Of a stretch of DNA of 64,000 nt, positions 57,001 to 64,000 are shown piece after piece. Source of the DNA: Cristatella mucedo. Its lineage: Eukaryota > Bryozoa > Phylactolaemata > Cristatellidae. Where the stretch lies: assembly GCA_009760855.2 (NCBI GenBank), contig WPIO01000043.1, positions 1,982,001 through 2,046,000 on the forward strand, read 5' to 3'. The notes beneath the pieces are model-generated. The model did no database searches, had not been told where the DNA came from, and saw only the letters and a program-made list of their open reading frames with translations. Numbering within the stretch: the first letter of the stretch is position 1; each line of letters opens with the position of its first letter. Both the position numbers and the translations under genes were made by a program.

Positions 57001-60000
57001 TGTTACGATTGCCCCTCACCCTGTACTTCAGGCCGAGCTAGCGTGCCAGAAATGCAGTCTGCGTGTGCTGCTGTGCAGCAAGCAAGCTCCGAGCCGTACC
57101 ACTGAGCTTGATCGGTCTTACGTGAGGTTTTGCAAGTGGACGAAGCTGCAGCTTCGCTTGCTGCTCCGATTGATCGAGTTTACTGACAAAGTGGCTCGGC
57201 ATTGGCAGCGGGCCGCCGAAGCTCGTGCGACTGTCACGTGTGCAGTGCCCGGTCACGTAGTCTTTCGGCTGTAGCGAGGCACCAGAGCACGGCAAGCTAG
57301 TGAACCCACTCCTCGAAGCGGTCCTGTGTCGTTGCCAAAACCACTCATACCTTTTCATGCGAATCGGCAGTCCATTTGTATTTATATAATGATGATTACA
57401 ATGAAGCAATTGTTTGCTCAACTCTTATAACTTAATTTCTTGCCTGGCACTTTACATATGCTGGAAAAGAAGCACGTCAATGGGTTAGTGATAGGTGCGA
57501 TATGTCGGCATGCCCAAGCACACACAAAGGCCAATGCAAATGAACAGCACACCGGGGTCCAAGGGTATCGTACCCTTGCTGCTCGGAATATGGCTGCCTG
57601 CCAAAGCACCTAGCGTGTGGCTGCTGTGTGCATGGCTCACACTCCTTCAAGCAGCTATTTTTGCACATACTCCTTGTTTCCGCAGCTCTTTAATCATGCA
57701 CGGCCTTGCTCTTTGAAGCAGGAGACACACAGCTGTGCCTTCTTTTCTGCCACCTGGTTTTAGTCTAAAGGCAAGGTGCTTGCCATTTACATGCCAAGTC
57801 TGGGTTCAAGTCCTGCATCGGTTGTAACAGGTGTGTCATTGCCCACTGCAAGAGGTGGTGATAGGCGCTTAGGCTGTTCTGCCGACCTATAAATTGGCTG
57901 CTAAATCAGCTAGCATTCGCCTCGCTTAGTCGCCTTCGGCTGCTTCTCGTTCACATTCTTGCCTGCAGAGAGCCGCTCGTGCATTCTGTCTCTCCGGTTC
58001 ACCTTGTGCACTCTGGTGCTGCTGCCGACCTTGACCCGGCAGCTGGTTTCTTGGGTACCTCTGTGTTACAGTTGCTCGCAAGCACGCCTTTTTCTGTCTG
58101 CAGGCTGTACTATGTGGCTGCTCGGAATGGTCAACTGCCGGCATCCATTGGGATGATTAATCCCAAGTACCTGACGCCTATGGTGTCCGTCGTGTTCCAG
58201 GTACGTGATTGAGTGAGTGCATGCTGTTGGCTGTGACACAACTAGCAGCAGCAATGCATTTACCAATACCTCTTGCAAACCTCAAATCCTTTGGAGACCG
58301 TGCCTTTAGTTTATGATATTACTCACCATTCAATCGCGGTTCCCTTTGCAGCAAATATATAGTCCCTAGAAAGAGTTTGAGTTATCTGAGGGTGCTTAAT
58401 CAAGTGTATTATTATTACTATTGCTGTCGGCCGTATCCCTGGTCATGGCGTGCCACGTGGAAACAGTGAAAGCTCCTGTGGTGTGACTAGCACTTCTGGC
58501 AGCAGTCAGCTTAAGCAGCTCCGTGGTCACCTGGGCCCGGTAGCTTAATACTTTTTTTAACGATTTATCTTGCCTTACGGCCAACGACATCCGGGTGTTG
58601 CTTTTGATCACCAGGTTAATTTAAGGCAGGCAGTAACAGACTTAGAGCCGATGTACATTTGGGGTGCATACAATACCGTTATACTGCATGTAGTTAGTAT
58701 TACATCAGTAACCTTTCTTTAACTGATCATCAAGTGTGTCTGTAAAACGTTGGCTCCGGAATTCGTCGTGGTTCTGCATTTTCCTTGGTCTCTCACGGCC
58801 GATGTTGCTTGAGAAAGCTTCTTCCTTACATAAGTCTGCCCGGCTCGTTGTGGTTGGCAAGAACGTATTCTCTCAGCTTTTGCAGCACACCTTATCAGCA
58901 GCAGCCTCCTCTTCTGGCGTGTCGTTGACGAGTTGTGGCTGGCAAGAACACCTTTTCTGTTCAGCTTCTGTTGATGCTGCATCTTGATTCGTATTCATCC
59001 AACATTTTACGAGATGTGAATCTTTTCGAAGCCACTCAACCATGCTGGCAAAACTCACAAGTCACACCAATTGAGCAGCTCCCCAGCATGCCAACTCAGC
59101 TTGGCCAAGTTGAAGCTGGGAAACACTTGTAGCACCAGGCGACATTTAGGCTTAGTTGAGAGCGCAAGTAGCTATAATGCTCTGGCCGCGCCCTTAAAAA
59201 GGTCCTCGTAAGTTTCAGCCCTTTAACGTGTCTCAAATCTTAATGTTTGATAACAATTATGAGCAGGCAAGCTACAGCTACGTATTCACGTTAGTAGATG
59301 ATCTCCCTTCCTTTTTGATCCTCATCGTTGCACTACTCGTGATGTACTACTATCTAAACATTTTGAAGCATAAGTCAGGGAGGACAATTGTACTAGCTAA
59401 CAAACCTTGGATTATTATACGAGTAGATATGTTCAGACGTTTGTATGTTTAGCCAAGTGACCCTTTTCGCAGTGCTTTCAGATGGTTGAGTGAGCCGCCA
59501 TACTTATCGGAAAGCATGGGGCTTTCTCCGGTAGTTGATTCTTTACTGCTTTTCTGATGCGTTAGTTCACATTCGGCTAAGGTGATAAATAAATCTATCC
59601 AGCTTCAGTACTTGATGAACACATGATTTAGATTAGTAGGAAGTGGCACCGCCAGGATTGCTAATTGTTTCTTCCATGCTCGTTGGCATAGACCCGACAA
59701 ATCTCGTGCCAACAGAGCATTTTCTTATCACCGACGTAGAGCGCTAAGGGATAGGATATCCTCTGAGGTAATACGAATAGTTGAGGATCTTATACTTTGC
59801 CCCGAAGCATAGTAAAGGTTTTTTTTATAGGGTATACGATCTAGCCCTTTTAGGTAATCGCATTTTTAATTCTGACATTTGTTTTTACAATTTCCTAGTT
59901 ACGTGTGCTTGTCCACAATGCCTTCGATGCGATAGTGAGTTCTTTTCCCAGCGGTTGTGTAACAACCCCATACCTTCACTGCTCCAGTGCTGAAATTGAT

Positions 60001-62874
60001 CGTCTTCTGATGGTAGTCATTGGGGTATGCTTCGTTAGATCATTGCTTAGCACAACCTCTTCCACCAGTTTGTGAAAACTTAACTTTTGACTTTTTCATT
60101 GGCACATTGGCTGCTGGTATGTATACGTTTTGCATAACGTGTCGCACCACTATTCTTTACGAGTTTTCTTGTCTAGCCACGTATAAAGGCCACATGCTTT
60201 TCTGCATTACCGCTTCTGCAGTAGCCCATTCCACTGAACCCGAATTGTACTTAAAGGTCGGCTACTTCGTAGATCGAACACTGCCTCAGCTGTCTGTAAA
60301 TGTCGGTCCATAGTCATTCCGTTGGTTTCAAATCAGTCAACTGGCTGGGCCACTGCATCAGCACCAAACAAGGACTCGTCAAAAAATACTTGCCTGGCCT
60401 GGCAGTGTACATAGGATTGCTGTCTTGCTATCAACTGTAACAATTCAGGTTATTAGCTTTGAAATCCAACTTGTGCGACTAACAATAGGTTGAATATAGT
60501 ACTTTTTGACAAATTCAATTTTGGTGCTTGTTCCTATAGTTCTGCCAAGATATCAGCCGACCTGCTGCCCCATCTGCTGCTAACTCGGTGATACCGCGAA
60601 CCCAGTCTCTCATCTTTCGCGTCAGCATCTCGCCCGTGAAGTGCGATGAGGGTATGCTGTGTACGACCTCCAATGATGTCGCATGCATGGCAAATTAGCC
60701 AGGGTCAAGTAAGGATGGTACATTGACCGCCGTCACTTGACAGGCACGCTATCCCTGCTGCATACCTTCACAGCGAGGCTATCCTTACCGGTAGTGATCT
60801 TGTCGAGAAGTGGGATGAGCAACAGCCCACGCAATGGCCACGGGTCCGACAAAGTGCTCGATGCTGCCCGGTCACGTGCTCCACGAACTGGCTTGCTTGC
60901 ACTCAGCTCGTGCTGCAGCCTGCCGGAAAACCTGGCGCCAGCCTGAGCATCGTGGCACATTTTTCGTACTGATTGGTTCTCTCTCTCTGGTGGGCGTGCA
61001 CGCGCGCGTACCTCTGCTTCCACACTCGTCCCAGGCTGTGGCGTGCTTGATGTTTGTCGACGGGCGGCCGCTTTCGTCGTCGTAAGCGCACGCTTCTCTC
61101 GTCGTCGCAGGGAATCGTTTCTCTGTTCATGCTCGTGTCTGACGACGTCCTGGCACTCATCAACTACGCAACCTTCGTGGAAACGTCATTCATCGGCCTC
61201 ACCGTGGCTGCCATGCTGTACCTGCGCAAGAAATACCCCCATCTTCCTCGACCGAAGAAGGTAGTGTAATTTATCTCCATCTGTAACTCTGCAAAGCCAC
61301 AATGACTATGTGGGTGTTACGAAGGGGAGTTTTCTGTAGCCCACTTACAGCCTAAGCAGCTTTCGGTACGCATTCGGTAGCCAACAGATTTCATCTCACC
61401 AGCAAAGAGAAAGTGGGAAGCAGAGCAGAGTCGGGAGAGCAGTTGATGTAGTGAGTAGCATCGAAATACAATCCTAAATCCTAGCTGATTAAACAGCCTC
61501 TTTTTGTATAGCGACAGAAGAGCCTTTACGGCTATCACCACCGCTTGCAGTGGCGATAAAGAATCGCCCACCACATGAATCGAACCCACGACCTCGGGAC
61601 CGAGGTCGTGAAAGCAACCGTCTTACCTAGTGTGCCATCATGGCTCACGACCGCTGAAAAGAATGAGCCATAGTCGGCAGCAGGTAAGTAAGAATCCTAG
61701 AAAAGAGTTCCACAGTCTAGAGCCTGCAGAGCTAAAGCTTCTGGCACCAACGGTCTTTAATAAGGAAAGGAATGGAACAGTCGATTTATTGCTAATACAG
61801 GACCTGAGGGCACGAGGAGTCTGAAATTAGTGCAGCAGTTCAGCTAGGTATGGAGGAGCCAAGCCGTGTCAGGCAGGATCGGTTTCCGCCGGCCAGGCTG
61901 CGCGCGCTGCCTCACTGCTTCGGCTTCTCGTCGTACTTGCACTACTTGCTTTTTGCCTTTGGCAATGGGTGGCGAGCTTGGCGCTCGAGGCTGACGCCCG
62001 TGCAGCGCCCGTTGGCTTTGCACGAGGGAGCGCAGCTGAAGTGGCCACGTTCTGACTTGTGTATGAGCAAGTGAGTGCAAAAGCCTATGGTAACTAACGA
62101 AAATATATAGGCTAGACCAAGGCGATCCGTATTAGCAGTACGAGTAAGTCTAAATGCAATCCTTACCTAACGTTGTGTCGCGGTTTTTTATGTTTTAAGA
62201 CCGTGCCATGAGTTGATGCTCCCCCAAAGCCCGGAACTCACTCCCAACAGTGGTCACGACATGCGCTGACTTGACGTTTACAAAGAAGCTGAACCCTTAC
62301 CAGTTAGTTCCTCGGAGAATTTGCTGGGTCTGTGTGAATTGTCGGCTGTGTGCTTATTATGCATGCTGATACTGTGCATGCTATCAGTTAACTATAGACG
62401 TGCTTCCTTTCGTTGGCTAATCTCAAGTGCTTGTAAATTGATTTAGTTCTCTTAGGGTGCTGTTCAATTGTCTTGAGATTATTATCATTTTTAGCCTTTA
62501 CGGTTGGCAGTTGTTTGTGTTGTCGTTGTTCATTTTACCACAAGTGACCTCCGGGAGGCACACTCATTTTGTTTATTTGTTTAGAGGAGCCAGGTAAAAC
62601 GACAATTTGTAATACTTCTTTTCTGCCCTTGCAGGTCAGCCTGTTCTTTCCGATCACCTACCTATGCTTCTGCATTTTCCTGCTGGTCATGACGCTGGCA
62701 GAGGGCGCCACCGACTCACTCATCGCCGTTGCTTTCGTTCTGTCGGCCATACCTGTGTACTGGGTGTTCGTCTGCTGGAAGAACAAGCCCAAGGTGCTGC
62801 TGCGTGCTTCGGCGCGTCTTACACGCATTCTGCAGAAGGTGTTCTATTCGATTCCCGAGAACAAAGACGTCTAA
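50589..62874 (+). CDS. SLC7A-like: SLC7A/LAT-type amino-acid transporter (heteromeric transporter light subunit), 9 coding exons
   Basis: An amino-acid exchanger of the plasma membrane, APC superfamily, 12 TM helices, 481 residues, slightly shorter than LAT1 (507, from memory). Coding exons: 50589-51045, 53922-54047, 55239-55338, 55564-55608, 56308-56431, 56840-56946, 58104-58200, 61111-61260, 62635-62874. All introns are GT-AG and all phases match. Seen: the TM1 substrate motif VVGGGIFVSP (family usually GSG), ELGTTFKESGGDYTYI after TM2, Cys137 in the TM3-TM4 loop, TM6 motif SYSGWNYLN with TEE, and SVNGS-like TVGSLNGSIFTSSR in TM8. In the family, the loop cysteine forms a disulphide to an SLC3 heavy chain (4F2hc/rBAT), so this subunit probably needs such a partner. 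The start has a good context (AAC ATG). Which paralogue (LAT, y+LAT, b0,+AT, Asc, xCT) cannot be settled by eye. Confidence 0.93.
51341..51428 (+). mobile_element. LINE-A/SINE2-type tail in intron 1
   Basis: ACATGTAAGTGCCTAAAAAGAC, GAGAGTGCCATACAAATG and a (TTA)n-like end. Inner stem diverged. Confidence 0.65.
51430..51616 (+). mobile_element. SINE1 copy in intron 1, diverged
   Basis: B box GTAGGTTCAAGTTC, body GGGCGATCCTTTATTG and TTGGTGGTGCTGGAG, and terminus GAGGCTGTTAATCAGCTAGC. The head with the A box is barely recognisable. Confidence 0.75.
51617..53339. other. intron 1 interior, unique
   Basis: Unique intronic sequence. A perfect-looking CCAGCCAGGCAGATCCAGTC / CTGCCTGCCTGGCTGG inverted pair sits at about 53126-53160. 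No exon is missing here, since the splice phases on both sides join. Confidence 0.45.
53340..53452 (-). mobile_element. LINE-A-type tail in intron 1
   Basis: (TAA)n followed by antisense AAAGCACTCTAAGAGAACCTAA and GAGTGCTTTGCAAC. Only the terminal part is present and the intervening bases are diverged. Confidence 0.6.
53922..54047 (+). CDS. SLC7A-like: SLC7A exon 2 (TM4-TM5)
   Basis: Acceptor GTTTCAG/TGTCG and donor CAAG/GTATGT, phase 1 to phase 1. Encodes VSLTAVNSFNVDWAARLTDV and the TM5 helix ending VYLGQ. LTAVN is a family signature at the TM4 end. Confidence 0.93.
55239..55338 (+). CDS. SLC7A-like: SLC7A exon 3 (loop and start of TM6)
   Basis: Acceptor TTTTTTTAAG/GCAAG, an uncommon AAG 3' splice site. 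Donor GGATG/GTATGC. Encodes the extracellular loop GKGNNFSDIWTDTSTSPVSW and AIYAGVYSYSGW. In LAT1 the gating Phe lies in FAYGGW (recalled). Here the aligned residues read YSYSGW. Confidence 0.9.
55564..55608 (+). CDS. SLC7A-like: SLC7A exon 4 (45-base micro-exon)
   Basis: Acceptor CATTTTAG/GAATT, donor CACGT/GTAAGT. Encodes NYLNLITEEVDNAHV, with the family's TEE motif. The usual N-P-x-(R/K)-N after TEE is replaced by NAHVT, across the junction with exon 5. It is too short to be found by frame length, but both phases fit. Confidence 0.88.
56308..56431 (+). CDS. SLC7A-like: SLC7A exon 5 (TM7)
   Basis: Acceptor TTTTTGCAG/GACC, donor GCCGTG/GTGCGT, phase 2 to phase 0. Encodes TLPRAIWVSIPLITILYVMA and the loop ending LLQSPAVAV, conserved with the LPxAI...P..T..Y...N.A pattern of the family. 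Confidence 0.93.
56840..56946 (+). CDS. SLC7A-like: SLC7A exon 6 (TM8)
   Basis: Acceptor TTTTGGTAG/GCT, donor TCCAG/GTGAGT. Encodes AFGRKLYHSSLTWVYPLLVA and CSTVGSLNGSIFTSSR, matching the SCFGSVNGSLFTSSR signature of LATs. Confidence 0.93.
57378..57500 (-). mobile_element. LINE-A-type tail in intron 6
   Basis: Antisense tail: AACTCTTATAACTTAATTTC, TGCCTGGCACTTTACATATGC and a following GAAAAGAAGCACG..GGGTTAGTGATAGG 3' UTR piece. Confidence 0.55.
57758..57916 (+). mobile_element. SINE1 copy in intron 6, diverged
   Basis: Head remnant GTCTAAAGGCAAGGTGCTTG, B box GGGTTCAAGTCC, body AAGAGGTGGTGATAGGCG and terminus GGCTGCTAAATCAGCTAGC. Confidence 0.8.
58104..58200 (+). CDS. SLC7A-like: SLC7A exon 7
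   Basis: Acceptor TGTCTGCAG/G, donor TTCCAG/GTACGT, phase 2 to phase 0. Encodes LYYVAARNGQLPASIGMINP and KYLTPMVSVVFQ, matching the family's (V/A)xRxGxLPxxxxMI.P...TP motif. Confidence 0.93.
58261..58425 (+). mobile_element. internally deleted LINE-A in intron 7
   Basis: Starts in ORF sequence (CTCTTGCAAACCTCAAATCC, GGAGACCGTGCCTTTAG), then jumps to the 3' UTR at ATGATATTACTCACC. It ends with a worn hairpin (AGTCCCTAGAAAGAGTTTGA) and (TTA)n. Confidence 0.8.
58426..60049. other. intron 7 interior
   Basis: Mixed intronic DNA. A short repeat GTTGTGGCTGGCAAGAACRYMTTCTCT-like pair sits at about 58848-58950. No exon or RNA was recognised. Confidence 0.35.
60050..60480 (-). pseudogene. Tc1/mariner transposase fossil (DD34E) in intron 7
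   Basis: On the minus strand one continuous frame joins QDSNPMYTA (60401-60427) to QWPSQLTDLKPTE, a stop and LW (60308-60355). These match the catalytic QDNDPKHT and WPSQSPDLNPIENLW boxes of Tc1-type transposases. The spacing from the catalytic Asp to the Glu is exactly 34 intervening residues. The stop codon and loss of frame beyond show it is dead. Terminal inverted repeats were not located. Confidence 0.7.
60481..61110. other. GC-rich 3' part of intron 7
   Basis: Several overlapping frames (for example minus 60733-61023) without recognised domains. It ends at the exon 8 acceptor. Confidence 0.35.
61111..61260 (+). CDS. SLC7A-like: SLC7A exon 8 (TM9-TM10)
   Basis: Acceptor GTCGTCGCAG/GGAATC. 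Encodes GIVSLFMLVSDDVLALINYA and the helix before YLRKKYPHLPRPKK, the family's basic cytoplasmic loop. The donor AAG/GTAGTG is the first base pair of a LINE-B 3' end (see findings). Confidence 0.92.
61261..61868 (-). mobile_element. LINE-B copy at the start of intron 8, split by SINE1
   Basis: The antisense LINE-B 3' end starts at the first base of the intron. The bases at 61261-61286 match 12215-12240 at 25 of 26 positions. The 3' UTR follows (CAGCTTTCGGTACGCATTCG, GTAGCCAACAGATTTCATC) to about 61470. A SINE1 interrupts (61481-61651), then GACCGCTGAAAAGAATGAGCC and the ORF-end region (AGTGCAGCAGTTCAGCTAGG, GAGGAGCCAAGCCGTG) continue to about 61868. Confidence 0.8.
61481..61651 (-). mobile_element. 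SINE1 full-length copy inside LINE-B
   Basis: Antisense: CTAGCTGATTAAACAGCCTC, CGGCTATCACCACCGCTTGC, B box region ATGAATCGAACCCACGACC and head end GTGCCATCATGGCTCAC. It is close to the 15891-16058 copy. Confidence 0.9.
61899..62073 (-). pseudogene. degenerate C2H2 zinc-finger-like relic
   Basis: Minus-strand translation reads HLLIHKSERGHFSCAPSC, then a spacer with LERQARHPLPKAK, a stop, and CKYDEKPK. This resembles a zinc-finger linker (H..SER..F.C), a Cys pair, an L..(H)..RH helix in which the first zinc His would be Gln, and the start of another finger. It is GC-rich unlike its surroundings. It may be a captured fragment or chance. Confidence 0.3.
62200..62495 (+). mobile_element. old LINE-A-like fragment in intron 8
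   Basis: AGACCGTGCCATGAG, GCTCCCCCAAAGCCCGGAAC and CTTGACGTTTACAAAGAAGC keep the order of the LINE-A ORF end. A tail with TTGATTTAGTTCTCTTAGGG and GTGCTGTTCAATTG follows. Confidence 0.65.
62635..62874 (+). CDS. SLC7A-like: SLC7A exon 9 (TM11-TM12, C-terminus, stop)
   Basis: Acceptor CCCTTGCAG/GTC, phase 0. Encodes VSLFFPITYLCFCIFLLVM, then the last helix IPVYWVFVCWKNKP (compare PVYF..VWWKNKP in LATs) and a basic C-terminus ending SIPENKDV. Stop TAA at 62872-62874. Confidence 0.94.
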   Translation, partial: VSLFFPITYLCFCIFLLVMTLAEGATDSLIAVAFVLSAIPVYWVFVCWKNKPKVLLRASARLTRILQKVFYSIPENKDV

Positions 62875-63730
62875 AAGTGGCTGTGTAGGCCAACCACCAG
62901 CACATCAGGAAATCACCTTGTGGATGCCAAGTGGGATGACACGTGTCTCGATGACATGCTTTCCACGTCCATGGTGGCCAGACCGTGCAGAATCTCCACG
63001 AGGTGCAGGCGAGGCGAAAGGTTCTGCGTTATCAACGTGCAATGTCGACTTCCTGTTCAGCCGGTGGCAGCGTCGGACGGTCGCTGCTATGCCGGTGGCC
63101 GGCACCACCTTGCCAGAAGCAGCAGGCAGAGTCCAGTATGGCTGCCTCTTGCCTAATGGCTCAGCTGGGAATGTAGCCGAATTCTTCTTTTTGTATCCCG
63201 TTATTCTTCATTTTTTGTCAGCCAAGATCTTTGGCAACTGCAGCGACCGTCGTCTCTCGATGGAGTCGCCAATGGCCCCTGCACCGGCTGAAATTTTTGC
63301 GTAGCGTCCGTTGTAAGGACTGTTTCCTCACGGATCGGTTCTCTAGCTGTACGAAGCTTGCCCGCCTTGCATGCTGCCAGAGGCTATCGCAGCTACCGGC
63401 GAACTTCTCCCTTTTTTTGCTGTCGCTCCTCCTGACACTTTTGCCCGTGCTTCGACGTTGAGCTGCTGCAATGCCAGTGCTTGGCATCTCAATGCGGTTT
63501 ATCTGGCTGCATCATCGATCGCGACAGAACAGTCGTTTTGCTTACTTGCCCCCTCCCGCGTAGCTTGCTGTTTCCAAGCACATATTGTTCAATGCAACGA
63601 TACCTCCAGTTAGGACCTGAATGATTGGGTGCTCCATCTGCCCCTCCCTGCATTCCATGCGACCAGCATATCGCTGGAGTCGACTCGGATAGCATTTTCA
63701 ATTGCAATAAACTTTTGAGGTTTGTCTATG
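62875..63730 (+). other. SLC7A-like: SLC7A 3' UTR
   Basis: Transposon-free unique sequence after the stop codon. Open frames such as 62729-63304 cross it but overlap exon 9 in the wrong frame. It ends at the poly(A) signal. Confidence 0.6.
63706..63711 (+). terminator. SLC7A-like: poly(A) signal AATAAA
   Basis: A canonical AATAAA in TTGCAATAAACTTTTGAGG, followed within 20-40 bases by a GT-rich element (GTTTGTCTATGTGATGCTTG). It is the first such signal after the stop codon, so cleavage is likely near 63725-63735. Confidence 0.65.
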
Positions 63731-63799
63731 TGATGCTTGTTCGTCATCCTTTGCCTGCTAGAATCGATGTCTCGAATGCTTGCCCAGAACCATGGTGAG

Positions 63800-63896
63800 T
63801 TGGCCTTTGCAGCACATGTAAAGTGCCGAGAAAGAGATTGAGTTTTCTGGGAGTGCTATGCAATTGTGTTTTTATCATTATTACTGTTATTAATGC
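63800..63896 (+). mobile_element. LINE-A/SINE2-type tail downstream of the gene
   Basis: CTTTGCAGCACATGTAAAGTG, GAGAAAGAGATTGAGTTTTC and GGAGTGCTATGCAATTG with an ATT-rich end. The GTGCTATGCAA variant is closer to SINE2 and old tails than to young LINE-A. Confidence 0.7.
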
Positions 63897-63974
63897 ACTA
63901 ATTTAATAATCTATCGGTCACATTTGACGGCTTGGACCCAGATATATGCAAGGGCTGCTGATCTACTCTATGAT

Positions 63975-64000
63975 TGTAATGTAATGTATCTCCGTCAGTA
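63975..64000 (-). mobile_element. LINE-B 3' tail, cut by the window edge
   Basis: TGTAATGTAATGTATCTCCG and TCAGTA match the antisense LINE-B tail at 44231 and 12209. The rest lies outside the window. Confidence 0.65.

Noticed and set aside
62729-63304. 191-codon frame overlapping exon 9 and the 3' UTR
   Set aside because: It is in a different frame from exon 9, which has clear SLC7A homology.

Overview
The window is animal (metazoan) nuclear DNA, most likely from an invertebrate. The signs are a multi-exon gene with GT-AG introns, many 5'-truncated CR1/L2-type LINE copies, two tRNA-derived SINE families, and long (CT)n, (GT)n and (TA)n microsatellites. There are no operons, CRISPR arrays or rRNA genes. 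I could not fix the phylum from sequence alone.

Only one protein-coding gene can be supported in full. It is a plus-strand SLC7A-type amino-acid transporter, the light subunit of a heteromeric transporter, with nine coding exons between 50589 and 62874. The exons join in a consistent phase to a 481-residue, 12-TM protein. A poly(A) signal lies at 63706-63711. A candidate non-coding first exon sits near 43430-43619. A possible orphan exon of an unidentified gene lies at 32574-32804.

From 1 to 13 kb the sequence alternates GC-rich, CpG-rich islands (1-1100, 2870-3830, 6840-7450, 10090-10400, 11200-11950, 12450-13090) with AT-richer spacers and very long (CT)n tracts. I find no convincing gene there, although islands with promoter-like motifs may mark 5' ends of genes. 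From 13 to 47 kb the window is mostly a graveyard of transposable elements. LINE-A is an L2/CR1-like LINE whose 3' end is a conserved hairpin plus (ATT)n. LINE-B is a second LINE with a (TTACA)n-type tail. LINE-C is a diverged LINE. SINE1 and SINE2 are tRNA-derived. Several repeats are built of short subterminal motifs (fold-back or MITE-like). Insertions are nested in places, some with visible target-site duplications.

The transporter introns carry the same families plus a fossil Tc1/mariner DD34E transposase (intron 7) and a degenerate zinc-finger-like relic (intron 8). The most notable interactions between components are two. The 5' splice site of intron 8 lies inside a LINE-B 3' tail. SINE2 shares its 3' hairpin with LINE-A, as expected if SINE2 borrows LINE-A's reverse transcriptase.
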